Of a DNA stretch of 64,000 nucleotides, positions 44,136 through 54,593 are shown piece by piece (position 1 is the first letter of the stretch; each line of letters starts with the position of its first letter). The translations under genes were made by a program, and so were the position numbers. This DNA is from Porphyromonadaceae bacterium UBA7141 (lineage in GTDB: Bacteria > Bacteroidota > Bacteroidia > Bacteroidales > Muribaculaceae): positions 10,680-74,679 of the forward strand of contig DKWX01000050.1 of NCBI GenBank assembly GCA_002491945.1, in the 5' to 3' direction. The notes beneath the pieces were generated by a model. The model saw nothing but the letters and a program-made list of their open reading frames with translations, did not search any database and was not told the DNA's origin.

Positions 44136-44422
44136 CAGGTAGGTCTTCTGGCTTATCTTCTTTCAATCCGTCACCCTTCCCGGAGAACTAAGAGACGTTC
44201 CCGTCAGCTTAAGCGCAGTGTGCGTTTGTGCGTCTGGGCGGGGGGTCTCCCGTGGTGCCAGTGGGTTCTGTATCTTTTCACCGATTCCTTGCGTAAATGT
44301 GGGGATTGGCCTGAATGGATACAGAATGCCGGATTTACTCAAGCGAAGAATTACAGCAGCGAGTCTGCGCGGGAATCATCACCCGACTTCCCTGCCGGCC
44401 TCTCCAGGCCGACGGTGTGGAA
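44136..44422 (-). promoter_or_regulatory. Cobalamin (B12) riboswitch
   Basis: On the minus strand the conserved blocks appear in order: GCAGGGAAGTCGGGTGATGA, TTCCCGCGCAGAC, CGCTGCTGTAA, AACCCACTGGCAC, GGGAAGGGTGACGG, and the B12 box AAGCCAGAAGACCTACCTGC near 44135-44154. These match the core of cobalamin riboswitches closely. A consensus promoter lies 135 bases upstream. Cobalamin binding would lower expression of the propeller gene, whose start is 357 bases further on. Confidence 0.95.
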
Positions 44423-44556
44423 ACACACCCTCCTGCAACATGTATTTTTCTTCTTTCCGTCGTGCCGTCGCTCCCACATCAGCGAGAGTCAGCCGGCTGA
44501 CGGCTCTCCCTTCAGTCTGCGGCAGACCATTCACAGGTCATTGACTGACGGGGCTG

Positions 44557-44587
44557 CAAAGTTAACACAATATTTTAATATTCCAAA
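44557..44587 (-). promoter_or_regulatory. Bacteroides-type promoter for the riboswitch transcript
   Basis: On the minus strand TTTG (44587-44584), 19 bases, TAACTTTG (44564-44557). Full consensus. The transcript would start near 44550 and enter the cobalamin riboswitch. Confidence 0.85.
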
Positions 44588-44644
44588 AACTATAGTGTAA
44601 CTCTCTCTGATTGCGTCTCTGCCAGGGTGCAGATGTGAGACGAT

Positions 44645-44680
44645 GAAAAAAGCCCGAGTCATAGGGTATGAACTCGGGCT
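44645..44680 (-). terminator. Intrinsic terminator after guaA
   Basis: On the minus strand AGCCCGAGT pairs with ACTCGGGCT around a 12-base loop and is followed by TTTTTT. It lies about 150 bases after guaA and ends the purine operon. Between them is a small GGCTTT/AAGCC hairpin and a short direct repeat (TTCCTGA). Confidence 0.88.
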
Positions 44681-44828
44681 GGTAAGAAGGCGTTTTTTAT
44701 AATTCAAGGGGTTGGCTTTTTTAAAGAAGCCAGAAAATTGCCATCTTATGTCTTTATAACAGCGGGACCCTGAAAAAGGTTTATTCCTGATTCCTGATTC
44801 CTTGCTTCTAATTCCAAAGCGGGGGGGA

Positions 44829-46355
44829 TTATTCCCACTCGATTGTTGCCGGCGGCTTCGATGAGATGTCATAGACTACGCGGTTGATGCCGCGCACCTT
44901 ATTGATGATTTCGTTGCTGACCTTGGCAAGGAATTCGTAAGGGAGGTGTACCCAGTCGGCCGTCATGCCGTCTGTGCTGACCACGGCACGGAGTGCGCAG
45001 CAGCGTTCGTAAGTGCGTTCATCGCCCATCACGCCCACACTCTGCACCGGGAGAAGCATCACTCCGGCTTGCCATACCTTGTCGTAAAGGCCGGCCTCAC
45101 GCAGATTGTCGATAAAAATCTTGTCGGCCTGTTGCAGCACTGCCACTTTCTCGGCAGTCACTTCGCCAAGGATACGTATGCCAAGTCCGGGACCCGGGAA
45201 CGGATGGCGGCCAAGCAGAGCCGGATCGATGCCGAGCGCCTTGCCCACGCGGCGCACCTCATCCTTGAAGAGCAGACGCAGAGGCTCGACGATACTCAGA
45301 TGCATCTTCTCAGGCAGTCCTCCTACGTTGTGGTGCGACTTGATGGTGGCCGACGGCCCCTTGACCGACACACTCTCGATTACATCGGGATATATAGTGC
45401 CTTGGGCGAGCCATTTTGCTCCTTCGAATTTCTGGGCTTCCTCATTGAATACCTCTACGAAATCGCGTCCTATCACCTTGCGCTTCTGCTCCGGGTCGGT
45501 CACGCCTGCCAGGTCGGCATAGAAACGCGCGGAGGCATCGATGCCGAGAACGTTCAGTCCCATTCCCTTATACTGGGCCAACACGTCGTCAAATTCGTTG
45601 GCACGGAGCAGACCGTTGTTGACGAAGATACACTGCAGGTTATGGCCGATGGCCTTGTTGAGCAGCACTGCGGCCACAGTTGAGTCGACTCCACCCGAGA
45701 GGCCCAGTATCACCTTGTCGTCGCCCAGCTTTTCTTTGAGTTCGGCTACTGTGGAATCAATAAAGGAGGCCGGGCTCCAGGTGCCTGGGCATCCGCAGAT
45801 ATCCATCACAAAGTTGGAGAGCAGCCGCGGGCCATCAGTAGAATGGAACACTTCCGGGTGGAACTGTATGCCCCAGGTCATCTCGCCGGCGATATGATAT
45901 GCGGCCACCCGCACATTATCGGTCGATCCGATAATCTCATACTCTGCGGGAGTCGAGGTAATGGTGTCGCCATGCGACATCCAAACCTGTGTAGGAGAGG
46001 GGAGGCCTTTCATCAGCGGGTCTTCCGGAGCAACGACAGTAAGCATGGCGCGTCCATATTCCCGGCTCGGAGCGCCCTCCACCTCGCCGCCGCCGAGCAG
46101 GGCGAGAAGCTGTGCACCATAGCATACTCCAAGCAGAGGGAGCTTGCCACGTATCTGACTGAGGTCGGGGCGCGGAGAATCGGCGTCGCGCACCGACGAC
46201 GGACTGCCGGAAAGTATCACACCCTTCACATCGGCGTCAATGGACGGAACCTTGTTGAACGGGTGTATCTCGCAATACACATTAAGCTCGCGCACACGGC
46301 GTGCGATAAGCTGAGTGTACTGTGATCCGAAGTCCAGTATCAATATTTTTTCCAT
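44829..46355 (-). CDS. guaA: GMP synthase (glutamine-hydrolysing)
   Basis: 508 residues. Converts XMP to GMP. N-terminal class I amidotransferase with nucleophile Cys78 in GVCYGAQLL and HPEV near His166; ATP-PPase with P-loop GLSGGVDST near 215-223; and dimerisation end GQ-type [40 protein letters not shown] resembles Bacteroidetes GuaA. It is the last gene of the purine cluster and ends 150 bases before the terminator. Confidence 0.97.
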   Translation of the reverse strand: MEKILILDFGSQYTQLIARRVRELNVYCEIHPFNKVPSIDADVKGVILSGSPSSVRDADSPRPDLSQIRGKLPLLGVCYGAQLLALLGGGEVEGAPSREYGRAMLTVVAPEDPLMKGLPSPTQVWMSHGDTITSTPAEYEIIGSTDNVRVAAYHIAGEMTWGIQFHPEVFHSTDGPRLLSNFVMDICGCPGTWSPASFIDSTVAELKEKLGDDKVILGLSGGVDSTVAAVLLNKAIGHNLQCIFVNNGLLRANEFDDVLAQYKGMGLNVLGIDASARFYADLAGVTDPEQKRKVIGRDFVEVFNEEAQKFEGAKWLAQGTIYPDVIESVSVKGPSATIKSHHNVGGLPEKMHLSIVEPLRLLFKDEVRRVGKALGIDPALLGRHPFPGPGLGIRILGEVTAEKVAVLQQADKIFIDNLREAGLYDKVWQAGVMLLPVQSVGVMGDERTYERCCALRAVVSTDGMTADWVHLPYEFLAKVSNEIINKVRGINRVVYDISSKPPATIEWE

Positions 46356-46368
46356 ATATAAGTTATGT

Positions 46369-46422
46369 AGCGCCTCCCTCCGGAAGGTGAACGGTCCGTT
46401 CCCCTCCCGGAGGGCCGGCGCT
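46369..46422. other. Long composite hairpin between guaB and guaA
   Basis: AGCGCC, CCCTCCGG and an inner ACGG/CCGT pair with CCGGAGGG and GGCGCT. The stem covers most of the 79-base gap. It has no T-run. Confidence 0.6.
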
Positions 46423-46434
46423 GTTGGGATTTAA

Positions 46435-47919
<1,485 letters not shown>

Positions 47920-47924
47920 TCAGA

Positions 47925-49217
47925 TTAGAAATTCTTAAGTTTCTCGGAGATGGTGATGGTCTGTGTGCGGTCAGGGCCTACGGAAATTATGCCCACCGGT
48001 ATGCCGGTGAGTTCTTCAATCTTGCGCACATAGGCCTTGGCCGCATCCGGGAGTTGGTCAAAGCTCTTCATGCCGCTCAGATCTTCTTTCCATCCTTCCA
48101 TCTCAATGAGCACCGGGCGGCAACGCGCCAGCTTGTTGATGGTGGAGGGTGGAGCCTGAAGTATTTTCCCATCGCACTCATATCCGGTGCAGATCATCAC
48201 TTTATCGAGCCCCGAAAGCACATCGAAGAGCATGAGAGCCCAGTTGTCGATGCCTGCCAGCATACCGGTGTAGCGTGCCACGACGGCATCAAACCATCCC
48301 ACACGTCGCGGACGTCCGGTGACAGTGCCGTACTCATGGCCGCGCTCGCGGATTTCATGTGCGCGCTCATCGAATAGCTCCGTCGGGAACGGGCCTTCGC
48401 CGACACGGGTGCAATAAGCCTTAGCCACACCCAGCACATTGTCGATCCACTTCGGAGCCACACCTGCGCCTACCGGTACGCCCGAAGCCGAGGGGCTTGA
48501 AGAGGTGACGAAAGGATACGTGCCGTGGTCGCAACAGAGCATCATGCCCTGAGCGCCCTCGAAGAGGATTTTGCGGTCGGAGTGGATTGCTTCATTAATG
48601 AGCGCCGATGTATCGGTGATCATGTGGCCGATTTTACCGGCCAGTTCCATATAGCGGTCGTAGACCTGCCGGAAGTCATATTCCTTTAGGCCGAGCATGC
48701 GCAGTTCCAGATTTTTCACCTCAAGAGCGGCCTTTAGGCGCTCGGCGAAGTACTCTGGTTCAAGCAGGTCGCCGATGCGCAGACCTGTGCGAGCGTACTT
48801 GTCGCTGTATGTCGGGCCGATACCCTTCTTGGTGGTGCCGATTTTCGATCCTCCCTTCTGGGCCTCATATGCCCCGTCGAGGTCGCCGTGCCATGGCATC
48901 ACCATAGCGGCGCGGTCGGAGATGAAGAGCTGATAGTCGGTGATGCCACGGTCGTGCAGCTTCTGCAGCTCGGCCACCACCGATTCGGGATTCACCACCA
49001 TGCCGTTGCCCATCACATTGACAGTGCGGGGATTGAACACTCCCGACGGAATGCTCTGCAGCGAATACTTGTTGCCGTCGAAGGCCACTGTGTGGCCGGC
49101 GTTGTTGCCCCCTTGGTAGCGCACCACCATATCGGCGCGGCAAGCGAAATAATCGGTGATTTTACCCTTGCCCTCGTCGCCCCACTGGGAGCCGATCACA
49201 ACTAAACGTTCTGACAT
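47925..49217 (-). CDS. purA: Adenylosuccinate synthetase
   Basis: 430 residues. First step from IMP toward AMP. Features: the GTP-binding P-loop-like GSQWGDEGKGKITD at 9-22, NNAGHT near 38, the FEGAQGMMLCCDHGTYPFVTSS region near 219 and YTRVGEGPFPTEL near 294. The gap to purB (126 bases) contains a long hairpin; guaB follows after 23 bases. Confidence 0.96.
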   Translation of the reverse strand: MSERLVVIGSQWGDEGKGKITDYFACRADMVVRYQGGNNAGHTVAFDGNKYSLQSIPSGVFNPRTVNVMGNGMVVNPESVVAELQKLHDRGITDYQLFISDRAAMVMPWHGDLDGAYEAQKGGSKIGTTKKGIGPTYSDKYARTGLRIGDLLEPEYFAERLKAALEVKNLELRMLGLKEYDFRQVYDRYMELAGKIGHMITDTSALINEAIHSDRKILFEGAQGMMLCCDHGTYPFVTSSSPSASGVPVGAGVAPKWIDNVLGVAKAYCTRVGEGPFPTELFDERAHEIRERGHEYGTVTGRPRRVGWFDAVVARYTGMLAGIDNWALMLFDVLSGLDKVMICTGYECDGKILQAPPSTINKLARCRPVLIEMEGWKEDLSGMKSFDQLPDAAKAYVRKIEELTGIPVGIISVGPDRTQTITISEKLKNF

Positions 49218-49263
49218 TGCTTATAGATGTCTTATGATGTATTATCGTTATTCTGTTATATAT

Positions 49264-49312
49264 GCCGTCGCCACTCTTCCTCCAAACAGAGGAAGGGGTG
49301 TGGCGTGACGGC
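49264..49312. other. Long hairpin between purB and purA
   Basis: GCCGTCGCCAC (49264-49274) pairs with GTGGCG-T-GACGGC (49300-49312), and inner CTTCCTC pairs with GAGGAAG. It fills the centre of the 126-base gap. No T-run follows on the minus strand (ATATATAACAG), so termination is not obvious. Confidence 0.7.
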
Positions 49313-49343
49313 TGTGCCATTGTCTGCGGCGCGCGGCTGTCGG

Positions 49344-50636
49344 TCAGATGCCGTTGCGCTCGTATATGAAGTCTACATTCTTCATGTAATACTCCAGAGT
49401 GAAGCAGGCAGCCAGTTCGTCGGGAGTAAGCATTGAGCTTACCACCGAATCCTGTGCCAGGAGGTCCTGATAAGCCGCACCCTCGGCCATGGCGCGCATT
49501 GCGATGGGCTGCACGGTGTCGTAGGCCTTCTCGCGCACGAATCCCTTGTCGATAAGGGCGTTCATCACGCGCTGGGCGAAAATCACACCATTGGTCATAT
49601 AGATATTTTGCTTCATGCGGTCTTCGAATACCACAAGATTCTCAAGGATGCCCATCATGCGGTTGAGCATATAGTCGAGCAGGATTGTGGCATCGGGCAT
49701 GAGGATGCGTTCGGTGGAGGAGTGCGAGATGTCGCGCTCATGCCAGAGTGCTACGTTGTCGTAGGTCGTCATCATGTAGCCGCGCAGCACGCGGGCGCAT
49801 CCGCAGATGTTCTCGCTGCTGATCGGATTGCGCTTGTGAGGCATGGCGCTCGAACCCTTCTGACCTTTGCCGAAAGATTCCTCCACTTCATGCACCTCAG
49901 TGCGTTGCAGATTGCGCACTTCCATAGCCATTTGTTCGAGCGTCGCGCCAATCAGGGCCAAAGTGGCCATATAGCAGGCGTGGCGGTCGCGCTGTATCAC
50001 CTGGGTCGACACCTTGGCCGAATCGATGCCGAGATGCTCGCACACATAATCCTGAACGAACGGAGGAATATTGGCGAAATTGCCCACGGCACCGCTGATT
50101 TTGCCTACCTCCACACCTTTCGAGGCCTCGCGGAAGCGCTTGATGTTGCGCTGCATCTCCTCATGCCAGAGCACCCATTTCAGACCAAACGAGGTGATAT
50201 CGGCGTGAATGCCGTGTGTGCGTCCGATGCAGGGAGTGTATTTGAAGCGGCGGGCCTGCCGGCGCAGCATTTCGGCAAAGCGCTCCAGATCGTCGGCGAT
50301 AATTTCATCAGCCTGCTTGAAGAGGTAGCCGTTGGCAGTGTCGACCACATCGGTACTTGTCAGACCGTAGTGCACCCACTTGCGCTCCTCGCCCAGCGAT
50401 TCGCTGACGGCGCGGGTGAAGGCCACGATGTCATGGCGTGTCTGAAGCTCGATTTCCTTGATGCGGTCGATGTCGAACGACGCATTGGCATTCAGTTTCT
50501 CGATATCTTCGGCGGGTACCACACCCAGCTCCTTCCATGCCTCGGCGGCAAGGAGCTCAACTTTGAGATATGCGCGGAATTTGTTTTCTTCGGTCCAGAC
50601 GTCGCGCATCACGTCTCTGCCATATCTTTCTATCAT
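49344..50636 (-). CDS. purB: Adenylosuccinate lyase, Bacillus/Clostridia-type
   Basis: 430 residues. Cleaves succinyl-AICAR and adenylosuccinate, thus serving both purine branches. Starts MIERYGRDVMRDVWTEENKFRAYLKVELLAAEAW and carries SFDIDRIKEIELQTRHDIVAFTRAVSES, GRTHGIHA and the superfamily signature GSSAMPHKRNP near 262. This order and sequence is close to B. subtilis PurB. It differs from the Bacteroides PurB I recall, which begins with an E. coli-like TAISPIDGRYR. Gaps to folD (119) and purA (126) both hold hairpins. Confidence 0.96.
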   Translation of the reverse strand: MIERYGRDVMRDVWTEENKFRAYLKVELLAAEAWKELGVVPAEDIEKLNANASFDIDRIKEIELQTRHDIVAFTRAVSESLGEERKWVHYGLTSTDVVDTANGYLFKQADEIIADDLERFAEMLRRQARRFKYTPCIGRTHGIHADITSFGLKWVLWHEEMQRNIKRFREASKGVEVGKISGAVGNFANIPPFVQDYVCEHLGIDSAKVSTQVIQRDRHACYMATLALIGATLEQMAMEVRNLQRTEVHEVEESFGKGQKGSSAMPHKRNPISSENICGCARVLRGYMMTTYDNVALWHERDISHSSTERILMPDATILLDYMLNRMMGILENLVVFEDRMKQNIYMTNGVIFAQRVMNALIDKGFVREKAYDTVQPIAMRAMAEGAAYQDLLAQDSVVSSMLTPDELAACFTLEYYMKNVDFIYERNGI

Positions 50637-50679
50637 CTTGTCGGTATATATTATTCTAAAAAAGAGGTTGTTGTCGCAT

Positions 50680-50745
50680 CCTCCGCCCCCACCGGCATAT
50701 CAGCGGCACTGCGGGCCGGCATCCGGAGCAGAGAGGTGGCGGAGG
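50680..50745. other. Composite hairpin between folD and purB
   Basis: CCTCCGCC (50680-50687) pairs with GGCGGAGG (50738-50745), enclosing CCGGC/GCCGG. Lies in the 119-base gap. It ends 10 bases before the folD stop and has no T-run. Confidence 0.6.
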
Positions 50746-50755
50746 CTTAGCGGCT

Positions 50756-51607
50756 TTACCATTGCATCTTGCGTGTGTAGCAGTCGAGCGTGTTCTCCAT
50801 CAGACAGGCGATTGTCATAGGGCCCACGCCACCCGGCACCGGAGTGATTACCGAAGCCTTAGGCTCCACGCTGTCGAAATCCACGTCTCCGGAGAGTTTG
50901 CCGGTCTCCGGATCATGTGAGATTCCCACATCAATCACAGCCACGCCATCTTTTACCATATCGGCCGTAATCAGTTTAGGCACCCCGATTGCCACCACCA
51001 GAATATCGGCGGTGCGGGTTATATCGCCCAGATTACGGGTGTGGCTGTGAGCGATGGTGACAGTGGCGTTGCGGTCGAGCAGGAGTTTCGCTACGGGGAA
51101 CCCAACGATATTGCTTCGTCCGATCACTACTGCATGGTGTCCGGCGATTTCCACACCGGCCTTGTCGAGCATCTTGATTATCCCCTTCGGAGTGCAGGCG
51201 CGGATGCCCGGCAGTTTATGCCAAAGCGCGTCAACATTATGCGAGTGAAACCCATCGACATCCTTTTCCGGGTCGATGGCCTCGATCACACGGTGCTTGC
51301 GGATATGCTTCGGCAGAGGGAGCTGCACCAGAATGCCGTCGATTCCCACATCGGCATTGAGTTCATGGATTTTATCAATCAGCTCCTGCTCGGTGATTTC
51401 AGCCGGCAGTAGGAGTTCGGTATGCTGGAATCCCACTTCGGCGGCCGCCTTCCCCTTGCTGCGCACATAAGTGCGGCTTGAGGGGTCGTCGCCCACCAGA
51501 ATCACGCAGAGATGAGGCTCGCGGCCATACTCCACCTTATAGCTTGCCACCTTGCGGGCAATATTCTCCTTAACCTCGCGGGCCAGATCTTTTCCGCTTA
51601 TAATCAT
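50756..51607 (-). CDS. folD: Bifunctional methylenetetrahydrofolate dehydrogenase/methenyltetrahydrofolate cyclohydrolase
   Basis: 283 residues from MIISGKDLAREV. Makes 10-formyl-THF, the one-carbon donor for PurH, which fits its place inside the purine cluster. Motifs: YVRSKGKAAAEVGF with the catalytic Lys near 55, DGILVQLPLPKHI near 97, GRSNIVGFPVAKLLLDRNATVTIAHS near 158 and PGGVGPMTIACLMENT near 260. The reading frame extends upstream to 51676 but those residues are not family-like. Confidence 0.96.
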   Translation of the reverse strand: MIISGKDLAREVKENIARKVASYKVEYGREPHLCVILVGDDPSSRTYVRSKGKAAAEVGFQHTELLLPAEITEQELIDKIHELNADVGIDGILVQLPLPKHIRKHRVIEAIDPEKDVDGFHSHNVDALWHKLPGIRACTPKGIIKMLDKAGVEIAGHHAVVIGRSNIVGFPVAKLLLDRNATVTIAHSHTRNLGDITRTADILVVAIGVPKLITADMVKDGVAVIDVGISHDPETGKLSGDVDFDSVEPKASVITPVPGGVGPMTIACLMENTLDCYTRKMQW

Positions 51608-51659
51608 TCTTGTTTTACCTGTAAGTCTTTTTTTGCCTTTGAAAAAATTCCGTTCCCCA

Positions 51660-51699
51660 AGGCTCTTCATGTGCAAGAGACCGGAGACTCAGAGAGCCT
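51660..51699. other. Hairpin at the end of purD
   Basis: AGGCTCT pairs with AGAGCCT across the purD stop. Smaller nested CTCTT/AAGAG pairing. Similar in position to the other intercistronic hairpins of this cluster. Confidence 0.45.
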
Positions 51700-52966
51700 G
51701 ATGGCCGATATCTGTGCGGTGGAACAGCGAAGGGCATCCGATGTGTGTCACATCGCGCAGAGCGGCCGCATTGGCCTCGGCCACAGAGTCGCCTTCTCCC
51801 ACAACCATCAGCACGCGGCCTCCGGCAGTCACGGTGTGTCCATCGGCATCGATGGCCGTACCCATATGGTATACGCGTCCTTCCGTGCGGTCGAGGCCCT
51901 CGATTACGGCACCCTTCGCGTACGCTCCGGGATATCCGTCGGAAGCCATCACCACGCCAAGGCAGGACTTGGGGCTCCATTGCAGTTCGCAGTCAGTGCC
52001 GTCGACTGCAGCCTCGAAGAGGTCAAGAATGTCGCTCTTCAGGCGCGGCAGCACTACCTCCGTCTCCGGATCGCCGAATCGGGCGTTGAACTCAATCACC
52101 TTCGGGCCGTCCTTCGTAAGAATCAGACCTCCGTAGAGCACGCCGGTGAAAGGCACCCCTTCGCTCACCATAGCTTTTGCCACAGGGCGCAGGATGCGTT
52201 CAAGAGCTTCGTTTCGCACCTCATCGCTGATGAAGGGGACCGGGCTGTAGGCCCCCATGCCGCCGGTGTTAGGCCCCTTGTCGCCATCGTAGGCACGCTT
52301 GTGGTCCTGCGCCAGCTCGAGAGGATATACCTTCTCGCCCGACACCACGCACATAAACGAAAATTCCGGACCATCGAGGAATTCCTCCACAATCACCTTG
52401 CCTTTTCCGAACGCCGAATCGAGCAGCATATCGCGCAGAGCCTGCTCGGCCTCCTCATAGCTCATGGCCACAACCACCCCCTTCCCGGCGGCCAGGCCAT
52501 CGTATTTGATTACTGCCGGCAGCGGACGGGCCTTGACGTATTCCCAGGCCGGCTCAAACTCGGTGAATACCTCGTAATAGCCTGTCGGCACGTCATACTT
52601 CACCATCAGCTGCTTGGCGAATTCCTTGCTGCTCTCTATTCTGGCCGCAGCCTGTGTCGGGCCGAATATGCGGAACCCTTCCTTCTGGAAGGCATCCACA
52701 ATCCCCACGGCCAGAGCCGCTTCGGGACCCACTACCGTGAAGTCCACTCCATTTTCTTTCGCGAATCCGAGGAGTCCTTCGACATCGGTGGGCCGGATGT
52801 CCACGCATTCAGCCTGGGCGGAGATTCCGGCGTTGCCGGGGGCGCAGAAAATCTTCCGCACCCTCGCCGACCGGGCCAGCGCATCGACGATGGCGTGGCA
52901 GCGTCCGCCGCTGCCTACCACCATCACCGTCTGCTGTGTTATATTATTGTCGTTGTTGCTTTGCAT
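51689..52966 (-). CDS. purD: Phosphoribosylamine-glycine ligase
   Basis: 425 residues. Second step of IMP synthesis, ATP-grasp enzyme joining glycine to phosphoribosylamine. Shows VMVVGSGGRCHAIVDAL near 14-30, KYDGLAAGKGVVVA near 143-156, EFLDGPEFSF near 190, HKRAYDGDKGPNTGGMGAYSP near 218 and EFNARFGDPE near 290. The usual GSGGREHA is GSGGRCHA here. An N-terminal extension MQSNNDNNITQQT precedes the usual start. Hairpins lie on both sides (52985 and 51660). Confidence 0.95.
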   Translation of the reverse strand: MQSNNDNNITQQTVMVVGSGGRCHAIVDALARSARVRKIFCAPGNAGISAQAECVDIRPTDVEGLLGFAKENGVDFTVVGPEAALAVGIVDAFQKEGFRIFGPTQAAARIESSKEFAKQLMVKYDVPTGYYEVFTEFEPAWEYVKARPLPAVIKYDGLAAGKGVVVAMSYEEAEQALRDMLLDSAFGKGKVIVEEFLDGPEFSFMCVVSGEKVYPLELAQDHKRAYDGDKGPNTGGMGAYSPVPFISDEVRNEALERILRPVAKAMVSEGVPFTGVLYGGLILTKDGPKVIEFNARFGDPETEVVLPRLKSDILDLFEAAVDGTDCELQWSPKSCLGVVMASDGYPGAYAKGAVIEGLDRTEGRVYHMGTAIDADGHTVTAGGRVLMVVGEGDSVAEANAAALRDVTHIGCPSLFHRTDIGHQAL

Positions 52967-52984
52967 TGCTTTCTGTCAGGATTG

Positions 52985-53017
52985 ACCCTGTCGGCAGAAT
53001 CCGCCGCCGGCAGGGGT
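52985..53017. other. Hairpin between purH and purD
   Basis: CCCTGTCGGC and GCCGGCAGGG pair with a single G-T wobble around a 10-base loop, in the 79-base gap. Confidence 0.6.
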
Positions 53018-53045
53018 TGCAATCATTGCTTACTGTGAGGCCGGA

Positions 53046-54575
53046 TTAATGCTTGAAGTGACGCATTCCGGTGAAGAGCATTGTTATCCCTTTCTCATTG
53101 GCCTTGCGGATGGCATCCTCATCGCGGATGCTGCCTCCGGGCTGCACGATGGCAGTCACGCCGAAGCGTGAAGCCAGTTCCACAGTGTCATCGAAGGGGA
53201 GGAATCCGTCGGACGCCAGTACAAGACCTTCCTTATGCCCGGCATCGCGAGCCTGGCGGAGAGCGATTTCAGCGGAGCCTACGCGGTTCATCTGTCCGGC
53301 GCCTACGCCGAGTGTCATGCCGTTCTTCACCACACAGATGGCGTTGCTCTTCACATGCTTTACAATCTTCCAGCCGAAGTCGAGGTCGCGCAGTTCAGTC
53401 TCGTCAGGCTTACGTTCGGTCACACACATCGAAGCCTCGATGGGCTTGATGGTAGTGTCGGCATCCTGCACGAGCAGGCCTCCGTTGACTCCCACATACT
53501 GTTTCACAGCCTCGTCGTTCTTCTTCATGTTGACTTCGAGCAGACGCAGGTTCTTCTTTGAGGCAAGTACCTCGAGAGCCTCCGGTTCGAACGCAGGAGC
53601 CATCACGATTTCGAGAAAGATGGGCTTCATCAGAGCAGCCACTTCGGCAGTGAGCGGACGGTTCATTGCCACGATGCCGCCGTAGATGCTCACTTTGTCG
53701 GCCTCGTATGCGTGCTGCCATGCCTCTTTAAGGTCGCGTCCCACGGCTGCGCCGCAGGGGTTCATGTGCTTCAGTCCTACGCAGAAAGGGGCGTCAAACT
53801 CGCGCACGATATTGAGCGCGGCATTGGCATCCTGGATATTGTTGTAGCTAAGTTCCTTTCCGCCCAGCTGACGTGCGAATGCCACAGAATACGACACCTC
53901 GTCGGTCGCGCGATAGAAAGCGGCGTTCTGGTGGGGATTCTCGCCGTAACGCAGCGACTGCACTATATCGAAATCCAGGAAGAGCTTCTCAGGCAGACCG
54001 GCCTGGCGGCGCATGTAGGTGGCGATATGGCTGTCATACTCGGCAGTGTGGGTGTAGGCCTTGGCCGAGAGGCGCAGACGTGTGGCGGGAGTGGTGTTGC
54101 CTGACTCCTCGATTTCTTTAAGTATGCCGGCATAATCATCCGGGTCGCATACCACGGTGACATCGCGGAAATTCTTGGCAGCCGAACGCAGCATCGACGG
54201 GCCGCCTATATCGATATTCTCCACGGCATCCTCCATCGTCACATTGTCGCGGGCGATGGTGGCCTCGAAGGGGTAGAGGTTGACACATACCATCTCGATG
54301 GTCTCGATCCCGTTCTCCTCCAGCTGGTGCATATGGTCTTCCAGATCGCGGCGTCCCAGCAGGCCGCCGTGCACCTTGGGATGCAGCGTCTTCACTCGCC
54401 CGTCGCATATTTCGGGGAATCCGGTGATATCACTGATATTGATGATGGTCAGACCCGCTTCGCGCAGAGTCTTCATTGTGCCTCCGGTGGCAATGATTTC
54501 CCATCCCATCTTGCTGAGCGCGGTGGCGAACTCCACGATGCCGCGCTTATCTGATACACTTATAAGTGCTCGCAT
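53046..54575 (-). CDS. purH: Bifunctional AICAR formyltransferase/IMP cyclohydrolase
   Basis: 509 residues. Last two steps of IMP synthesis. N-terminal cyclohydrolase (MGS fold) begins MRALISVSDKRGIVEFATAL with ATGGT near 30 and GRVKTLHPKVHGGLLGRR near 59-76; the formyltransferase has RYGENPHQ near 209, LGGKELSYNNIQDANAAL near 238 and the catalytic KHMNPCG near 270. It ends FTGMRHFKH, the family-wide C-terminus. The N-terminal half is Clostridia-like rather than Bacteroides-like in my recollection. purM precedes by 18 bases. Confidence 0.96.
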   Translation of the reverse strand: MRALISVSDKRGIVEFATALSKMGWEIIATGGTMKTLREAGLTIINISDITGFPEICDGRVKTLHPKVHGGLLGRRDLEDHMHQLEENGIETIEMVCVNLYPFEATIARDNVTMEDAVENIDIGGPSMLRSAAKNFRDVTVVCDPDDYAGILKEIEESGNTTPATRLRLSAKAYTHTAEYDSHIATYMRRQAGLPEKLFLDFDIVQSLRYGENPHQNAAFYRATDEVSYSVAFARQLGGKELSYNNIQDANAALNIVREFDAPFCVGLKHMNPCGAAVGRDLKEAWQHAYEADKVSIYGGIVAMNRPLTAEVAALMKPIFLEIVMAPAFEPEALEVLASKKNLRLLEVNMKKNDEAVKQYVGVNGGLLVQDADTTIKPIEASMCVTERKPDETELRDLDFGWKIVKHVKSNAICVVKNGMTLGVGAGQMNRVGSAEIALRQARDAGHKEGLVLASDGFLPFDDTVELASRFGVTAIVQPGGSIRDEDAIRKANEKGITMLFTGMRHFKH

Positions 54576-54593
54576 TTTCTTCTGATTGTTAAA

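Noticed and set aside
43849..44166. 105-codon His- and Cys-rich minus-strand frame after the B12 riboswitch
   Set aside because: It starts inside the conserved riboswitch sequence and its composition reflects alternating purine-pyrimidine DNA, not a protein pattern.
51512..53038. Long plus-strand open frame (508 codons) opposite folD-purD
   Set aside because: Antisense shadow of GC-rich codons; the minus strand encodes clear PurD and FolD. The same holds for long frames opposite purL (55613-56941), purB (49608-50750) and pyrC (30773-31852).
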